Shown here: positions 1 through 6,560 of the stretch, in pieces
How positions within the stretch are numbered: position 1 is the stretch's first letter
Layout of the letters: each line of letters opens with the position of its first letter
Source: a virus
Reading direction: 5' to 3' (one strand)
DNA: 35,047 nt
Virus record (IMG/VR): IMGVR_UViG_3300005338_000426
Location: 1 to 35,047 of that record
The notes under the pieces: generated by a model
Told to the model about the DNA's origin: nothing
Database searches by the model: none
Seen by the model: only the letters and a program-made list of their open reading frames with translations
Position numbers and translations under genes: made by a program

Positions 1-605
1 ACACAACGAATTACAACGTTTTTCCGGTGGTACCCAGCGGGCCGGGGGGCGGTACACACAGGCGGACCCTTTCGGAGTCTCGGGCTGATATCAATCTGTA
101 TCGCTACGCCGTGTCGAACGCTCTCGCATTCTCAGATCGGACGGGCTTGGACGTGCGCATTTGCTGCCGTCAATTTGACGCTCCCATTTTGCGGTTGTTT
201 TTCGACCACTGCTATATAGAATCAAACACCGGTGGCGGTAGGCGGACCTGGGGGCTGTATGGTCGAAAAATCTCATGGGCTGTTTTCACACCGGGCGGCC
301 GGCATGATGGCATTACCGCGCCGCACCGTTACGGCGTACCGAGAAAGAATGACAAGAGTGACATTCCTGATCCGAGTACGAGGTGCGGCCCGTGGTATCC
401 GATGTGGGACTCGTGCCTGGATGACGCGATCGGCAAATATCCAATCGAAGACTATTCTGAATTCGACGCGCCGACCGGCAGCGGCACTGGCCGGAACAGC
501 AACACGTTCACACGCTGCATGGTGAAAAGGTGCGGCCTTCCCTATGCCAACGGCTTTTCGTCAAACGCAGCGGGTTACTATCAGCCATGTCCGCCGGGTT
601 TTTGA
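1..605 (+). pseudogene. Rhs-family core end plus C-terminal tip, frameshifted and partial
   Basis: This is the 3' end of an Rhs/YD-repeat polymorphic toxin gene that enters from outside the window. Read across frames it gives the conserved end of an Rhs core: NVFRWYP (12-36), GRYTQADPFGVSG (47-85), then INLYRYAVSNALAFSDRTGL (about 93-150). These pieces lie in different frames. Removing one T from the T-run near 19-23 and one G from the G-run at 44-49 would join the first two; another shift is needed near 85. After the DRTGL junction comes a tip of about 150 residues, rich in Cys and Trp, with a GRNSNTF motif near the end. That motif recalls the Asn-Ser-Asn signature of some uncharacterised hydrolase-like domains, but I cannot name the family. 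Core recognition is firm; the tip's activity is unknown. The shifts could be real decay or homopolymer sequencing errors. Confidence 0.72.
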
Positions 606-907
606 GAACGCTGATTCTCCGGAATCTGATCGCTGCTGCCGGAGCCCTTTTGCTGTGGCTCGCGACCGACTATGTCTACGTTGTTGGCGCATATCATCAC
701 TCAAATGTGTGGCTCACGGCAGAGTGGCTCTTGGTAGTCACTGCTTTCATGTCGTTCTTCGCGGCCACATGGTCGGTGTCCACTGGCATCGTTGTCTTTC
801 GCGCACTCTGGTCACTCCTGAGCGCAATCGGTCTGACTATGCTGTGGTTCGCGTGCGCACTTCCTATTGTCTACTGGGTTCATTTGGCTGTTGGTGGCGC
901 CGAATAG
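587..907 (+). CDS. small multi-pass membrane protein, candidate immunity protein
   Basis: This encodes 106 residues from ATG 587; an in-frame start at 530 would add 19 residues inside the Rhs tip. The protein is mostly hydrophobic, with three or four likely membrane segments (about residues 8-30, 40-60 and 65-98) and no recognisable enzymatic motif. Its start overlaps the last 19 bases of the Rhs tip gene, the usual arrangement for a tip followed by its cognate immunity gene. Membrane immunity proteins are common when the toxin acts at or across the inner membrane. The role is inferred only from position and topology. I do not recognise the family. Confidence 0.55.
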   Translation: MSAGFLRTLILRNLIAAAGALLLWLATDYVYVVGAYHHSNVWLTAEWLLVVTAFMSFFAATWSVSTGIVVFRALWSLLSAIGLTMLWFACALPIVYWVHLAVGGAE

Positions 908-987
908 TGAGGAAACCTCAAGAGCCACTACAGCCGTCGCAACCTACCTGCAATCCACCACCTGGGCGCCCGTGGTGGTAGATGATG

Positions 988-1374
988 ATGTCCAATCGGC
1001 ACTTACTCGTCAGTTTGCTAATGGCGCTTTCACTCGTGCGATGTTCTCATCGCGACGGCCGTTTTGCGCAGGTTTCGGGTCGATACTTCGACCATGCGAA
1101 AGTAGGTGCAATCGAGAACTGAAAGACATCTGAAGTGGAGATCGTGCGTCTCTTTGGGCCTCCTTATGAGACAGTAATACTCGGCGATGATCGTCGGCGG
1201 TTCGTCTATTCTTCAGTCCGACGCCGCGAGAACATCGAGGGCTTTTTATGGTTCAAGCGCGTGCACGTTCAGGTATGGGATCAAAGACTGAATGCGTTTC
1301 ACGGTAATCGGGTCGAAAACCACGATTACACTTCCAAACGGAATACTTCATCCGTAGTTCTTCTGCTCGCGTGA
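988..1374 (+). pseudogene. BamE/SmpA-like lipoprotein with an in-frame TGA
   Basis: The frame opens at ATG 988 (also 982 and 985) with a typical lipoprotein signal: a hydrophobic run ending in a Leu-Val-Arg-Cys lipobox near residue 18. It continues to a TGA at 1120-1122, and the same frame then runs on to 1374. Sequence on both sides of the stop looks like one protein: GAIEN, stop, KTSEVEIVRLFGPP, then a Tyr- and Arg-rich segment ending in VHVQVW. This resembles the small BamE/SmpA fold of outer-membrane lipoproteins, in which a Thr-x-x-Glu-Val turn precedes a Gly-Pro-Pro loop. A single GGA-to-TGA change would explain the interruption. A restart at GTG 1135 would lack the signal peptide. It sits in the Rhs cassette, so it may have been an immunity or accessory lipoprotein. 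Confidence 0.5.
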
Positions 1375-1528
1375 ATGGAGGTTTGTCCCACGTGGTGCCG
1401 CCCAGGACGCGGACGCCCTCGATAAGTATCGGTATCCCGGCTATTCAAAGAATGTATTGAAATGCGAAGAGTGCTTGAATGGCGGTACGACTCCGCAATG
1501 CTGCCTGGACCAAATCCATAAGAAATGA
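1358..1528 (+). pseudogene. orphan Rhs-type C-terminal tip remnant
   Basis: This is an open stretch without a proper start, bounded by TAG 1355 and TGA 1526. It encodes about 56 residues, including DALDKYRYPGYS and then a cysteine cluster (KCEEC...QCCLD) before the stop. The next gene begins 8 bases later. Placed between Rhs core fragments and directly before an exported protein, it looks like the 3' end of another displaced toxin tip. It is too short to assign a fold, and no catalytic motif is visible. Confidence 0.35.
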
Positions 1529-1535
1529 CGACGAT

Positions 1536-2093
1536 ATGCCGGCTCTGCTGATCATTGTTACGCTACTCTTTTTAACGTGCGAGGCAGAAGCGCGCGCGCC
1601 GAGCGCCGCTGTCAACGTATCGACGACCACTTGGCACGTCGGTCACGATTTGACCTGTACGGTGACAGAAGGGATAGATCACGAACGCACTCTGGCGATT
1701 CGCGATGGCACTCGGGTCCTGTTACGTGACGCAGACTATCTGCAATTCGTATCGATGTTCACGACACGAGACTTGGCCGGCCCGCTGATAACGGTTTGGA
1801 TCTCGGCGAATACCTATCGCATTCGTGTCCTCTCGTATCATGACGGCAAAGTGACCGTTGCACTCGATGATTATTCATCGTCGTTTCCCGAAATGTTCGA
1901 TTTGGACCATGATGGAGTTCCTGAGATCGTGCTTCGCGATCGCACCTATACCAACGCCCGTCCCGATACACCCACGCTCGCCGCTCCTGTCCGCGTATAC
2001 AAGTGGACCGCGAACACGTACACCTACTTGCCGTCATGGTCGGGATCGCAGACGGAGCTCTGTCCCAGCGTTGCGCCTCCGGAACGCCGGTGA
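1536..2093 (+). CDS. exported protein of unknown function, candidate periplasmic immunity protein
   Basis: This encodes 185 residues from ATG 1536; an in-frame start at 1479 would add an unlikely hydrophilic leader. Residues 1-19 form a classic signal peptide (hydrophobic core LLIIVTLLFL, then Cys-Glu-Ala-Glu-Ala). The mature part is beta-rich and includes an acidic segment, DLDHDGVPEIVL, near residue 125. That segment resembles the calcium-binding loops of FG-GAP/VCBS repeats. The C-terminus ends soon after a Ser-Gly-Ser-Gln-Thr-Glu-Leu segment. It follows the orphan tip remnant by 8 bases, which fits an immunity gene behind its toxin. I do not recognise the family; the immunity role is inferred from context. 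Confidence 0.55.
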   Translation: MPALLIIVTLLFLTCEAEARAPSAAVNVSTTTWHVGHDLTCTVTEGIDHERTLAIRDGTRVLLRDADYLQFVSMFTTRDLAGPLITVWISANTYRIRVLSYHDGKVTVALDDYSSSFPEMFDLDHDGVPEIVLRDRTYTNARPDTPTLAAPVRVYKWTANTYTYLPSWSGSQTELCPSVAPPERR

Positions 2094-2104
2094 CAGGCCG
2101 TCAT

Positions 2105-2160
2105 AACGTTTTTCAGATGGCACCTGATGAGGTGGGCGGTATACGCAGGCGGATTCGACG
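2105..2160 (+). pseudogene. second Rhs core fragment (NVFRWH...RYTQAD)
   Basis: This stretch aligns with positions 15-67: AACGTTTTT, a tryptophan codon region, then GGGCGGTATACGCAGGCGGA against GGGCGGTACACACAGGCGGA. Corrected translation gives NVFRWH...RYTQADST before a TAA at 2161. The same two interruptions occur as in the first copy, a five-T run where four T would be in frame and one surplus G before the RYTQAD block. It is the end of an Rhs core with its tip deleted or replaced, lying between two small accessory genes. Confidence 0.6.
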
Positions 2161-2187
2161 TAAGTGCGCTGCGACTGAGCACGAGAT

Positions 2188-2583
2188 ATGTTCCGACGAT
2201 ACAAGGCGACTGTTGCCGTCGAGACAATGCCGGAGGACGCGAACGTCTTCGTCTATGCACCGCTCGAACTGGCGGGAGCATCGATTCAAGTCAACGGGCG
2301 GATCGCTGGTCAACTCTGGCCCGACGGCGTGGTTCAGAGAAGCGCGTTTTTGGGCATTTTTGCACGCACACTTCCACACTCGAGGCGAGCTGTCTCCCGA
2401 CTGAACCTTGATGCTGGCCGGTATGAGCTGACGATCGAGAAAGATGGTTATCGAGCAATCCGGCGCACATTTGTGCACCCGAAGCAGCGAACGACAGAGA
2501 TCGTCATCGACGCGGCAGAAATGAATCGAAAACTGTCTGACGAACAACGCGAGGAGCTTCGGGACCGCGGCATCGAGAAGTGA
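2188..2583 (+). CDS. PEGA-like beta-sandwich protein, function unknown
   Basis: This encodes 131 residues from ATG 2188. Residues 5-105 have the look of PEGA and carboxypeptidase-regulatory-like beta-sandwich domains: an opening VAVETMPEDANVFVY strand, a VNGRIAG strand pair in the middle, and LDAGRYELTIEKDGY followed by an Arg-rich strand. The C-terminal 25 residues are charged and probably helical. No signal peptide or membrane segment is evident from this start, although PEGA proteins are usually exported. The true start may have been lost with the flanking Rhs debris. It belongs to the same run of small genes as the other cassette members. Function is unknown. Confidence 0.5.
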   Translation: MFRRYKATVAVETMPEDANVFVYAPLELAGASIQVNGRIAGQLWPDGVVQRSAFLGIFARTLPHSRRAVSRLNLDAGRYELTIEKDGYRAIRRTFVHPKQRTTEIVIDAAEMNRKLSDEQREELRDRGIEK

Positions 2584-2926
2584 CGCACCTACACTTCGAG
2601 TGCTGATCTCGGCGCGAAACGAAGCGCTGAACGGATTGAGAATCTTGCAGACTCAGTTCGATCCTTTGATCTTCTCGGAGTCTACCCAGCGCCCCGGTGG
2701 GACGGCTGTATCACGCGTGCCACGTTGAGCTTCCAAAGGGATGAGCGATGTCGTGACCGAGTCACATCAGCCGACGCCCCCCCCAAAGTCGGCCCGCACT
2801 TTGCTCTTTCATGTTGTTTTTCCTGATGTTCTGCAAACCGGGATTTCCGGGGTTTCGCCGGGACGGCAACGTTAGTAAACCCGTGTTTTGCAGGCACTTT
2901 CGCGCAATTCAACCGTTCATCCCACT
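2584..2926. other. non-coding junction between Rhs debris and prophage
   Basis: I see no convincing gene here. Bases 2670-2725 may be a third, badly decayed Rhs core end: a TACCCAGCG block followed by CCGG and GGG tracts parallels positions 31-52. A C8 run follows at about 2776-2783. From 2827 onward the direct repeats of the presumed phage end begin. The host-phage boundary therefore most likely lies between about 2760 and 2830, but no target duplication can be confirmed because the other end is outside the window. Confidence 0.4.
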
Positions 2927-2943
2927 TCACGATTGTTTTGCAG
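2827..2943 (+). repeat. three direct repeats at the presumed prophage left end
   Basis: The motif TGTTTTGCAG occurs at 2884-2893 and 2934-2943, and a close variant, TGTTCTGCAA, at 2827-2836. Spacing is 57 and 50 bases. Two of the three are followed by an ACCGGG block. MuA-type transposases bind several similar short sites near each phage end, and Mu-like genomes begin with TG. These repeats sit where such sites would be expected, outside the last leftward phage gene. The assignment is by position and pattern only. Confidence 0.45.
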
Positions 2944-3211
2944 GACCGGGGCGCGGCTCGGACCAGACAAAGCTGTCGTTTCGGTGCTCGATGTCTCTGC
3001 CGACGGCAGGTTCATGCCCTCTCACCAACGCGCACGAGATGCCCTCAAACCGGTCTGCCCTTGCTCCACAGTCTCCGAGTTGCTGCCGTAGCCGTCTGGC
3101 CTTTTCGCGTGCCGCAGCTTCGCTCAGCGCGGTCTCGTCCACGTCCCGCCGCCCCGCGATGAAGGCATGCCATTTCGAACCGATGCGCTTAGTTGTGATC
3201 TCCGAATCCAT
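2927..3211 (-). CDS. small hypothetical protein at the phage left end
   Basis: This encodes 94 residues from ATG 3211; GGAG lies 11 bases upstream. Longer frames to 3370 would run through the terminator hairpin, so I prefer this start. Residues 1-45 read like a compact strand-plus-helix unit: KRIGSKWHAFIAG, then an acidic turn and a helix with AREKARRLRQQL. This is reminiscent of short DNA-binding or integrase-associated domains. The rest is of low complexity and carries few landmarks. It is the leftmost gene on the phage side and lies beyond the terminator, so it would need its own promoter or readthrough. Function is unknown. Confidence 0.4.
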   Translation of the reverse strand: MDSEITTKRIGSKWHAFIAGRRDVDETALSEAAAREKARRLRQQLGDCGARADRFEGISCALVRGHEPAVGRDIEHRNDSFVWSEPRPGPAKQS

Positions 3212-3328
3212 GCCGACGAGTCTCCACGGCCGGTCGGTTCGTTGGCAAGGGCGGCCGGCCCTTTCTGTCGCGAGTTGGACGCGGAACGTGAATCGCGTCC
3301 ACCAGACGTAGAACCGCCGAAAACGAAA

Positions 3329-3355
3329 AAGCCGGACGCGGTGAGCGTCCGGCTT
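3329..3355 (-). terminator. rho-independent terminator of the transposase operon
   Basis: A perfect 11-bp inverted repeat (AAGCCGGACGC / GCGTCCGGCTT, loop GGTGA) lies 25 bases beyond the stop of the HTH gene. Reading leftward it is followed by TTTTTCGTTTTC, the U-tract of an intrinsic terminator. It closes the leftward transcript carrying the transposase, the small protein and the HTH gene. Confidence 0.85.
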
Positions 3356-3380
3356 ATCTTTCAGAAGCATGCGATTCGGT

Positions 3381-3632
3381 TCAGGCAGCGCGGCTGATGT
3401 CGGGATCGATCGTCATCTCGTCCATTGCAGCTTGGTCGATCTCCTTGCAGTGCTCCTCGAACCAGTCGCGCGGAATTCGAACGGCGGTGCCACCAAACGG
3501 ACGTGAGCCTGGAATGAGGCCGTCTGCGATCTTGCGATAGACCGTTGAGACTCCCATCCTGAGTTTCGCGGCGACTTCCTGCACCGTGACGTAACGACTC
3601 AGTTGCTTCAACTTCATTCCGTTATCTGACAT
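3381..3632 (-). CDS. excisionase-type helix-turn-helix protein
   Basis: This encodes 83 residues from ATG 3632; ATG 3617 is an alternative start. Residues 13-60 match the MerR-like winged HTH of excisionases and HTH_17 proteins: YVTVQEVAAKLRMGVSTVYRKIADGLIP, then the wing Gly-Gly-Thr-Ala-Val-Arg-Ile-Pro and a terminal Asp-Trp-Phe-Glu-Glu helix. Such proteins bind and bend DNA, acting as recombination directionality factors or small regulators. It is the last gene of the transposase operon and could modulate transposition or early transcription. The domain call is firm; the role is inferred. Confidence 0.75.
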   Translation of the reverse strand: MSDNGMKLKQLSRYVTVQEVAAKLRMGVSTVYRKIADGLIPGSRPFGGTAVRIPRDWFEEHCKEIDQAAMDEMTIDPDISRAA

Positions 3633-3657
3633 GTCGGGTCTGTGGCGTCCTTTCGAG

Positions 3658-3924
3658 TCAGATCACGCGCGGCAAGATGGCGAACAGTGTCTCGCACCGT
3701 GCGCACTCAAAGAGTGCCCGAGGGCTGTGCCGCCAAGTCCGCAGCACGGGCACATGTCCTTCGATGGCGCAAGCGAACGCTTTCAGAAGCATCGTCCCCG
3801 CGACTGCGAGCCGATCCGCGACCGGCGCTCTGCGGTCGGCGAGCGCTGCCCTGACCAGCGCAAAGGTGCTCTTGATGCCGCCGATCGCTTCGGCGTAATA
3901 GGCAACTGCATTCAACTGCATCAT
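3658..3924 (-). CDS. small early phage protein with a terminal Cys pair
   Basis: This encodes 88 residues. The start at ATG 3924 is supported by a strong GGGAGGGG site seven bases upstream. The first 60 residues are predicted helical and Ala-rich (AVAYYAEAIGGIKSTFALVRAALADR), and the end has a CARC pair that could be half of a metal site. It lies between the transposase and the HTH gene in the same leftward operon, the position where Mu-like phages keep small accessory early proteins. I do not recognise the family. It is far too short to be a MuB-type target-selection ATPase and has no Walker motif. Confidence 0.55.
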   Translation of the reverse strand: MMQLNAVAYYAEAIGGIKSTFALVRAALADRRAPVADRLAVAGTMLLKAFACAIEGHVPVLRTWRHSPRALFECARCETLFAILPRVI

Positions 3925-4063
3925 GTTGAAATCCCCTCCCAACACGAGATTGATGATTGATCGGCGCGCAGACGCAAAGCGGCTCTCGCTACGAGTGAGA
4001 GACCTTGCTGCGCGGGTTGGAATCGCCACGCCGGGCGCGCGGCGGTTGAATGACCGGACTGGA

Positions 4064-4095
4064 CGCCCGGCAGCGTTGCCTACAGCTGCCGGGCG
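4064..4095 (-). other. strong hairpin after the transposase gene
   Basis: CGCCCGGCAGC (4064-4074) and GCTGCCGGGCG (4085-4095) form a perfect 11-bp stem with a 10-base loop, 45 bases beyond the transposase stop. There is no U-tract on either strand, so a terminator is unlikely. A role in RNA processing, mRNA stability or attenuation of downstream genes is possible. It lies in the 215-base gap before the next leftward start, which holds no other gene I can support. Confidence 0.55.
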
Positions 4096-4139
4096 CGGAT
4101 GGAAGCGAGGTTATTGGGTCGTGAGCGGTTCGGGTTCCT

Positions 4140-6302
4140 TTACTTGGGTTCGGTGAAGCCGGTCTCGATTTCGTGATTGGTGCAAAGGACGCGGCTGCGA
4201 CCGACGTGTTCGCCGCACAACTCGCAGAGGCCGTGATCGAGACGAACGATGTTCGTGCGCACATCCGAATCCTCGGCGGTGTCTTCGGGCGAGGGTGCAA
4301 GGTGGTTCGGGTTCGCGTCGAGGTAAGAGGCGCGGGCAAGAAACTCGGCTTCGGAGAAGAGACGCCATTCGGCCTCGGGCAAGTCGCGGAGTTTCCCTTC
4401 GCGGTCGCGCGTCACGTCGTGCAGTTGGGTCATGAATGCAAATGCCTCGGCGGTGGATGAAGGGGCGGCCTTATCGGATGTTCCGGACGTCAGATGTTCG
4501 TAGTAGGCAAGCATCACGCGCGCGTGCTCGGCAAGGCGCGCCTTGACGTCGCCGCTGATGGCGCGAGCGGCCATCCGCCGCAGCGCATAGATGTCACGGA
4601 AGGTTCTCGCGATCAGCCACTTTGTGACGTCGTCGCGCGTGTCGTACGTGGCGAGGACTTCATCGAGAACCGCGTCGCAGATATATCCGCCTGTTTTTCG
4701 ATCGAAGAGGACGACGCGGCGCGGATCGTCCGGCCAAATCCGAACCTCCACGCGTTCGCCGAAATATTCAAACTGCTTTTCGAGTGCGCTCAGGCGATAC
4801 GTGCGACCATCGATCCGGACGCCGAGCCGTCCAACAATGCGGGTGCCGGCGGGCTCGAAGAAGAGAAGTGCGAAGGTAGCAGGATCGGCATCGCGGCGTG
4901 GTGCGCGAAGGGACTCATCGCTGAAGACCTCGTGCGGTGTGCGGCCATTCATGCCGAGTCCGCCGTGCGGAGTCATGTTGTATCTCTCAACGGCGAGTTG
5001 AAGGCGATAGGCGATCTCCGAGACCTTCGGCAGTGCGTCGCGATCCTGAAACTCGTTCGGAATCGGGAACTGCTGATCGAACATCGCATCGAACGAGCGA
5101 AATGCGCTCTCGATCATGCCCTTTCCCTGTGGATTGCCGGGCAACGCATACACAACCTCGCTTCCCAATGCCGCCAGGCGAGGCGCAAGTTTCGTCGGCT
5201 TTTGATGCTTGTAACTCGACTTCGATAGCGGTGAGTGGTCGCCGAACGCGGCCACGAAATCGCTGCCGTTGTCCACGTAGTATCGCGGCGCGACACCGTG
5301 TTCGAGAGTGATTCGTCCAACGCTGCGAAGCGTCCGCCGCGTGTCGGGAGCATCGAGCGACAACTCATGACCGACGATGTAGCGCGAGCGCGTATCAATC
5401 CACGCGGTCCAAACGGGGCGGTGACCCAATACCCGCCTTCCGGCTCCTCCGAAGTAGCAGCGGCGGCATGTGTGGTCATCGCAGGAGACCGCGATGTCGA
5501 GCCAGCGATGATCGCCTTGAATCGTGTGATAGACGGGAACGCTCGTCGGATCGCGGCGCACGTACGGCAGCACGTCGCGCGGCGAATCGGCCGACTCGCG
5601 GCCGAGCATGCGCGCCATCCTCGGAATCGACTTCACATACTTTCGAAATGCGCGGTACGAAGGCATCGCACCCCAACCGCGCACCGCTGCCTCATCACAG
5701 ACATGGTTATAGACAAGGCGCAGCTTCGGCTGGCGCTTCTGAAGGTAGAGATCGCGAATGAGCTGCCGCGCCTCTTCGGGAATCGTCGAGCCGAGTTTCT
5801 TCGAGCCGTCATTGCCATCCACGAGGCCGTCGATTCCGAACTTCGCGAAGTCGGCGTCCCAATTCTTGACCGACCGCAGTGAGACTTTCAGCTCGGGATG
5901 CGTGAGCCGGTAGTGGTCAATCCAAGCTGATTCCACGGCGGCGAACGTTTCGTGCGGCAGACGCGCGGCGCGCGCCGCACGATAGGAGAGGACGGCGTCA
6001 ACGCGATCGTCCGCGCGGCTCCGAACCGATTCGAGGCGGGCGTTGGTGTAACGAGGGGCGGCGTCCGCGATCGCTTCGGCCGGATTCAGGTGGGGATAGA
6101 GGGTGAAGTAATGCCGTTTGTCGTCCTCCGGAAGCGAATAGATATTGATCTCGTAGACGCCGGGAGTGACTTCGCGGGCCTCGACGTGACGCGTCCATAT
6201 CCACTGCCGGAGCGCAACGGGATCGAGGGCAAGGTCGGACGCTAACTGAGGCACAGAGACCCAACGGCGGGGTGGCTGCGGTTCCTGCGGAAGTGCGGTC
6301 AT
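4140..6302 (-). CDS. Mu-type DDE transposase (MuA/TnsB family)
   Basis: This 720-residue protein catalyses the strand transfer by which the phage integrates and replicates. An N-terminal winged-helix segment (residues 12-55, with WVSVPQLASDLALDP) resembles the MuA N-terminal domain. The RNase H-like core follows, with the expected DDE triad at D264 (IQGDHRWLDI), D344 (YYVDNGSDF) and E398 (QGKGMIES). A Cys/His insertion (CDDHTCRRC, about 275-282) sits inside the core. Residues 455-545 form the Mu C-terminal beta-barrel region, and the last 35 residues carry a CELC...CTNHE zinc-ribbon-like motif not typical of MuA. The start overlaps the upstream leader ORF by ATGA, implying translational coupling. 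It points toward the left end, opposite to the late genes. No MuB partner is encoded nearby. Confidence 0.95.
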   Translation of the reverse strand: MTALPQEPQPPRRWVSVPQLASDLALDPVALRQWIWTRHVEAREVTPGVYEINIYSLPEDDKRHYFTLYPHLNPAEAIADAAPRYTNARLESVRSRADDRVDAVLSYRAARAARLPHETFAAVESAWIDHYRLTHPELKVSLRSVKNWDADFAKFGIDGLVDGNDGSKKLGSTIPEEARQLIRDLYLQKRQPKLRLVYNHVCDEAAVRGWGAMPSYRAFRKYVKSIPRMARMLGRESADSPRDVLPYVRRDPTSVPVYHTIQGDHRWLDIAVSCDDHTCRRCYFGGAGRRVLGHRPVWTAWIDTRSRYIVGHELSLDAPDTRRTLRSVGRITLEHGVAPRYYVDNGSDFVAAFGDHSPLSKSSYKHQKPTKLAPRLAALGSEVVYALPGNPQGKGMIESAFRSFDAMFDQQFPIPNEFQDRDALPKVSEIAYRLQLAVERYNMTPHGGLGMNGRTPHEVFSDESLRAPRRDADPATFALLFFEPAGTRIVGRLGVRIDGRTYRLSALEKQFEYFGERVEVRIWPDDPRRVVLFDRKTGGYICDAVLDEVLATYDTRDDVTKWLIARTFRDIYALRRMAARAISGDVKARLAEHARVMLAYYEHLTSGTSDKAAPSSTAEAFAFMTQLHDVTRDREGKLRDLPEAEWRLFSEAEFLARASYLDANPNHLAPSPEDTAEDSDVRTNIVRLDHGLCELCGEHVGRSRVLCTNHEIETGFTEPK

Positions 6303-6391
6303 CGACCGACCTCCGAGGCGATGTTCGTGGTGGCGTATCGCGGGGCGAAGTCGAGGTGTAGCAATCGCTTGATCGAGAGAAGCAGCGTCAT
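6299..6391 (-). CDS. 30-residue leader ORF coupled to the transposase
   Basis: ATG 6391 is preceded by GAAAGG with suitable spacing. The frame runs 30 codons and ends in a TGA that overlaps the transposase ATG (ATGA). The peptide begins with a hydrophobic-basic stretch (MTLLLSIKRLLHL) and has no known domain. The spacing and overlap suggest it controls or couples transposase translation; it may also be a functional micropeptide. It is immediately downstream of the palindromic operator in the leftward direction. Confidence 0.5.
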   Translation of the reverse strand: MTLLLSIKRLLHLDFAPRYATTNIASEVGR

Positions 6392-6404
6392 GATGTTGGA
6401 CCTT

Positions 6405-6439
6405 TCGAGGTGGATGTATTAGGTAATACGTTACCTCGA
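6405..6439. promoter_or_regulatory. nested palindromic operator between repressor and transposase operon
   Basis: Three overlapping inverted repeats sit in the divergent intergenic region: TCGAGGT (6405-6411) with ACCTCGA (6433-6439), GTATT-AGGT-AATAC (6416-6429), and AGGTAA-TACG-TTACCT (6421-6436). This is the natural binding site for the divergently encoded repressor and lies just upstream of the leader ORF, where it would block leftward early transcription. No clear -10/-35 pair can be fixed by eye. Confidence 0.65.
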
Positions 6440-6560
6440 CGAGACGAGCCTTCTCAACAACTTTTCTGTCGGCGTATTCCTACATGCAACCGCCTGCGAA
6501 ATGACGATTTAAAGCCACCTTTACGGGTCTGCTGTAGTAGCCTTCGCGACGGACCCGCCG

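Noticed and set aside
2811-3311. Rightward 166-codon frame over the left end
   Set aside because: It is low-complexity and Ser/Arg-rich, crosses the repeats, and has no ribosome site.
3980-4050. tRNA-like look of the region with CTCTCGCT...AGTGAGAG and GGGTTGGAATC
   Set aside because: No acceptor stem or proper T-loop (GTTCRA) can be formed; it is only a short hairpin in the transposase 3' gap.
4494-5228. Rightward 244-codon open frame inside the transposase gene
   Set aside because: It is antisense to the conserved DDE domain, has no ribosome site and no domain; it is a product of GC-rich codon bias.
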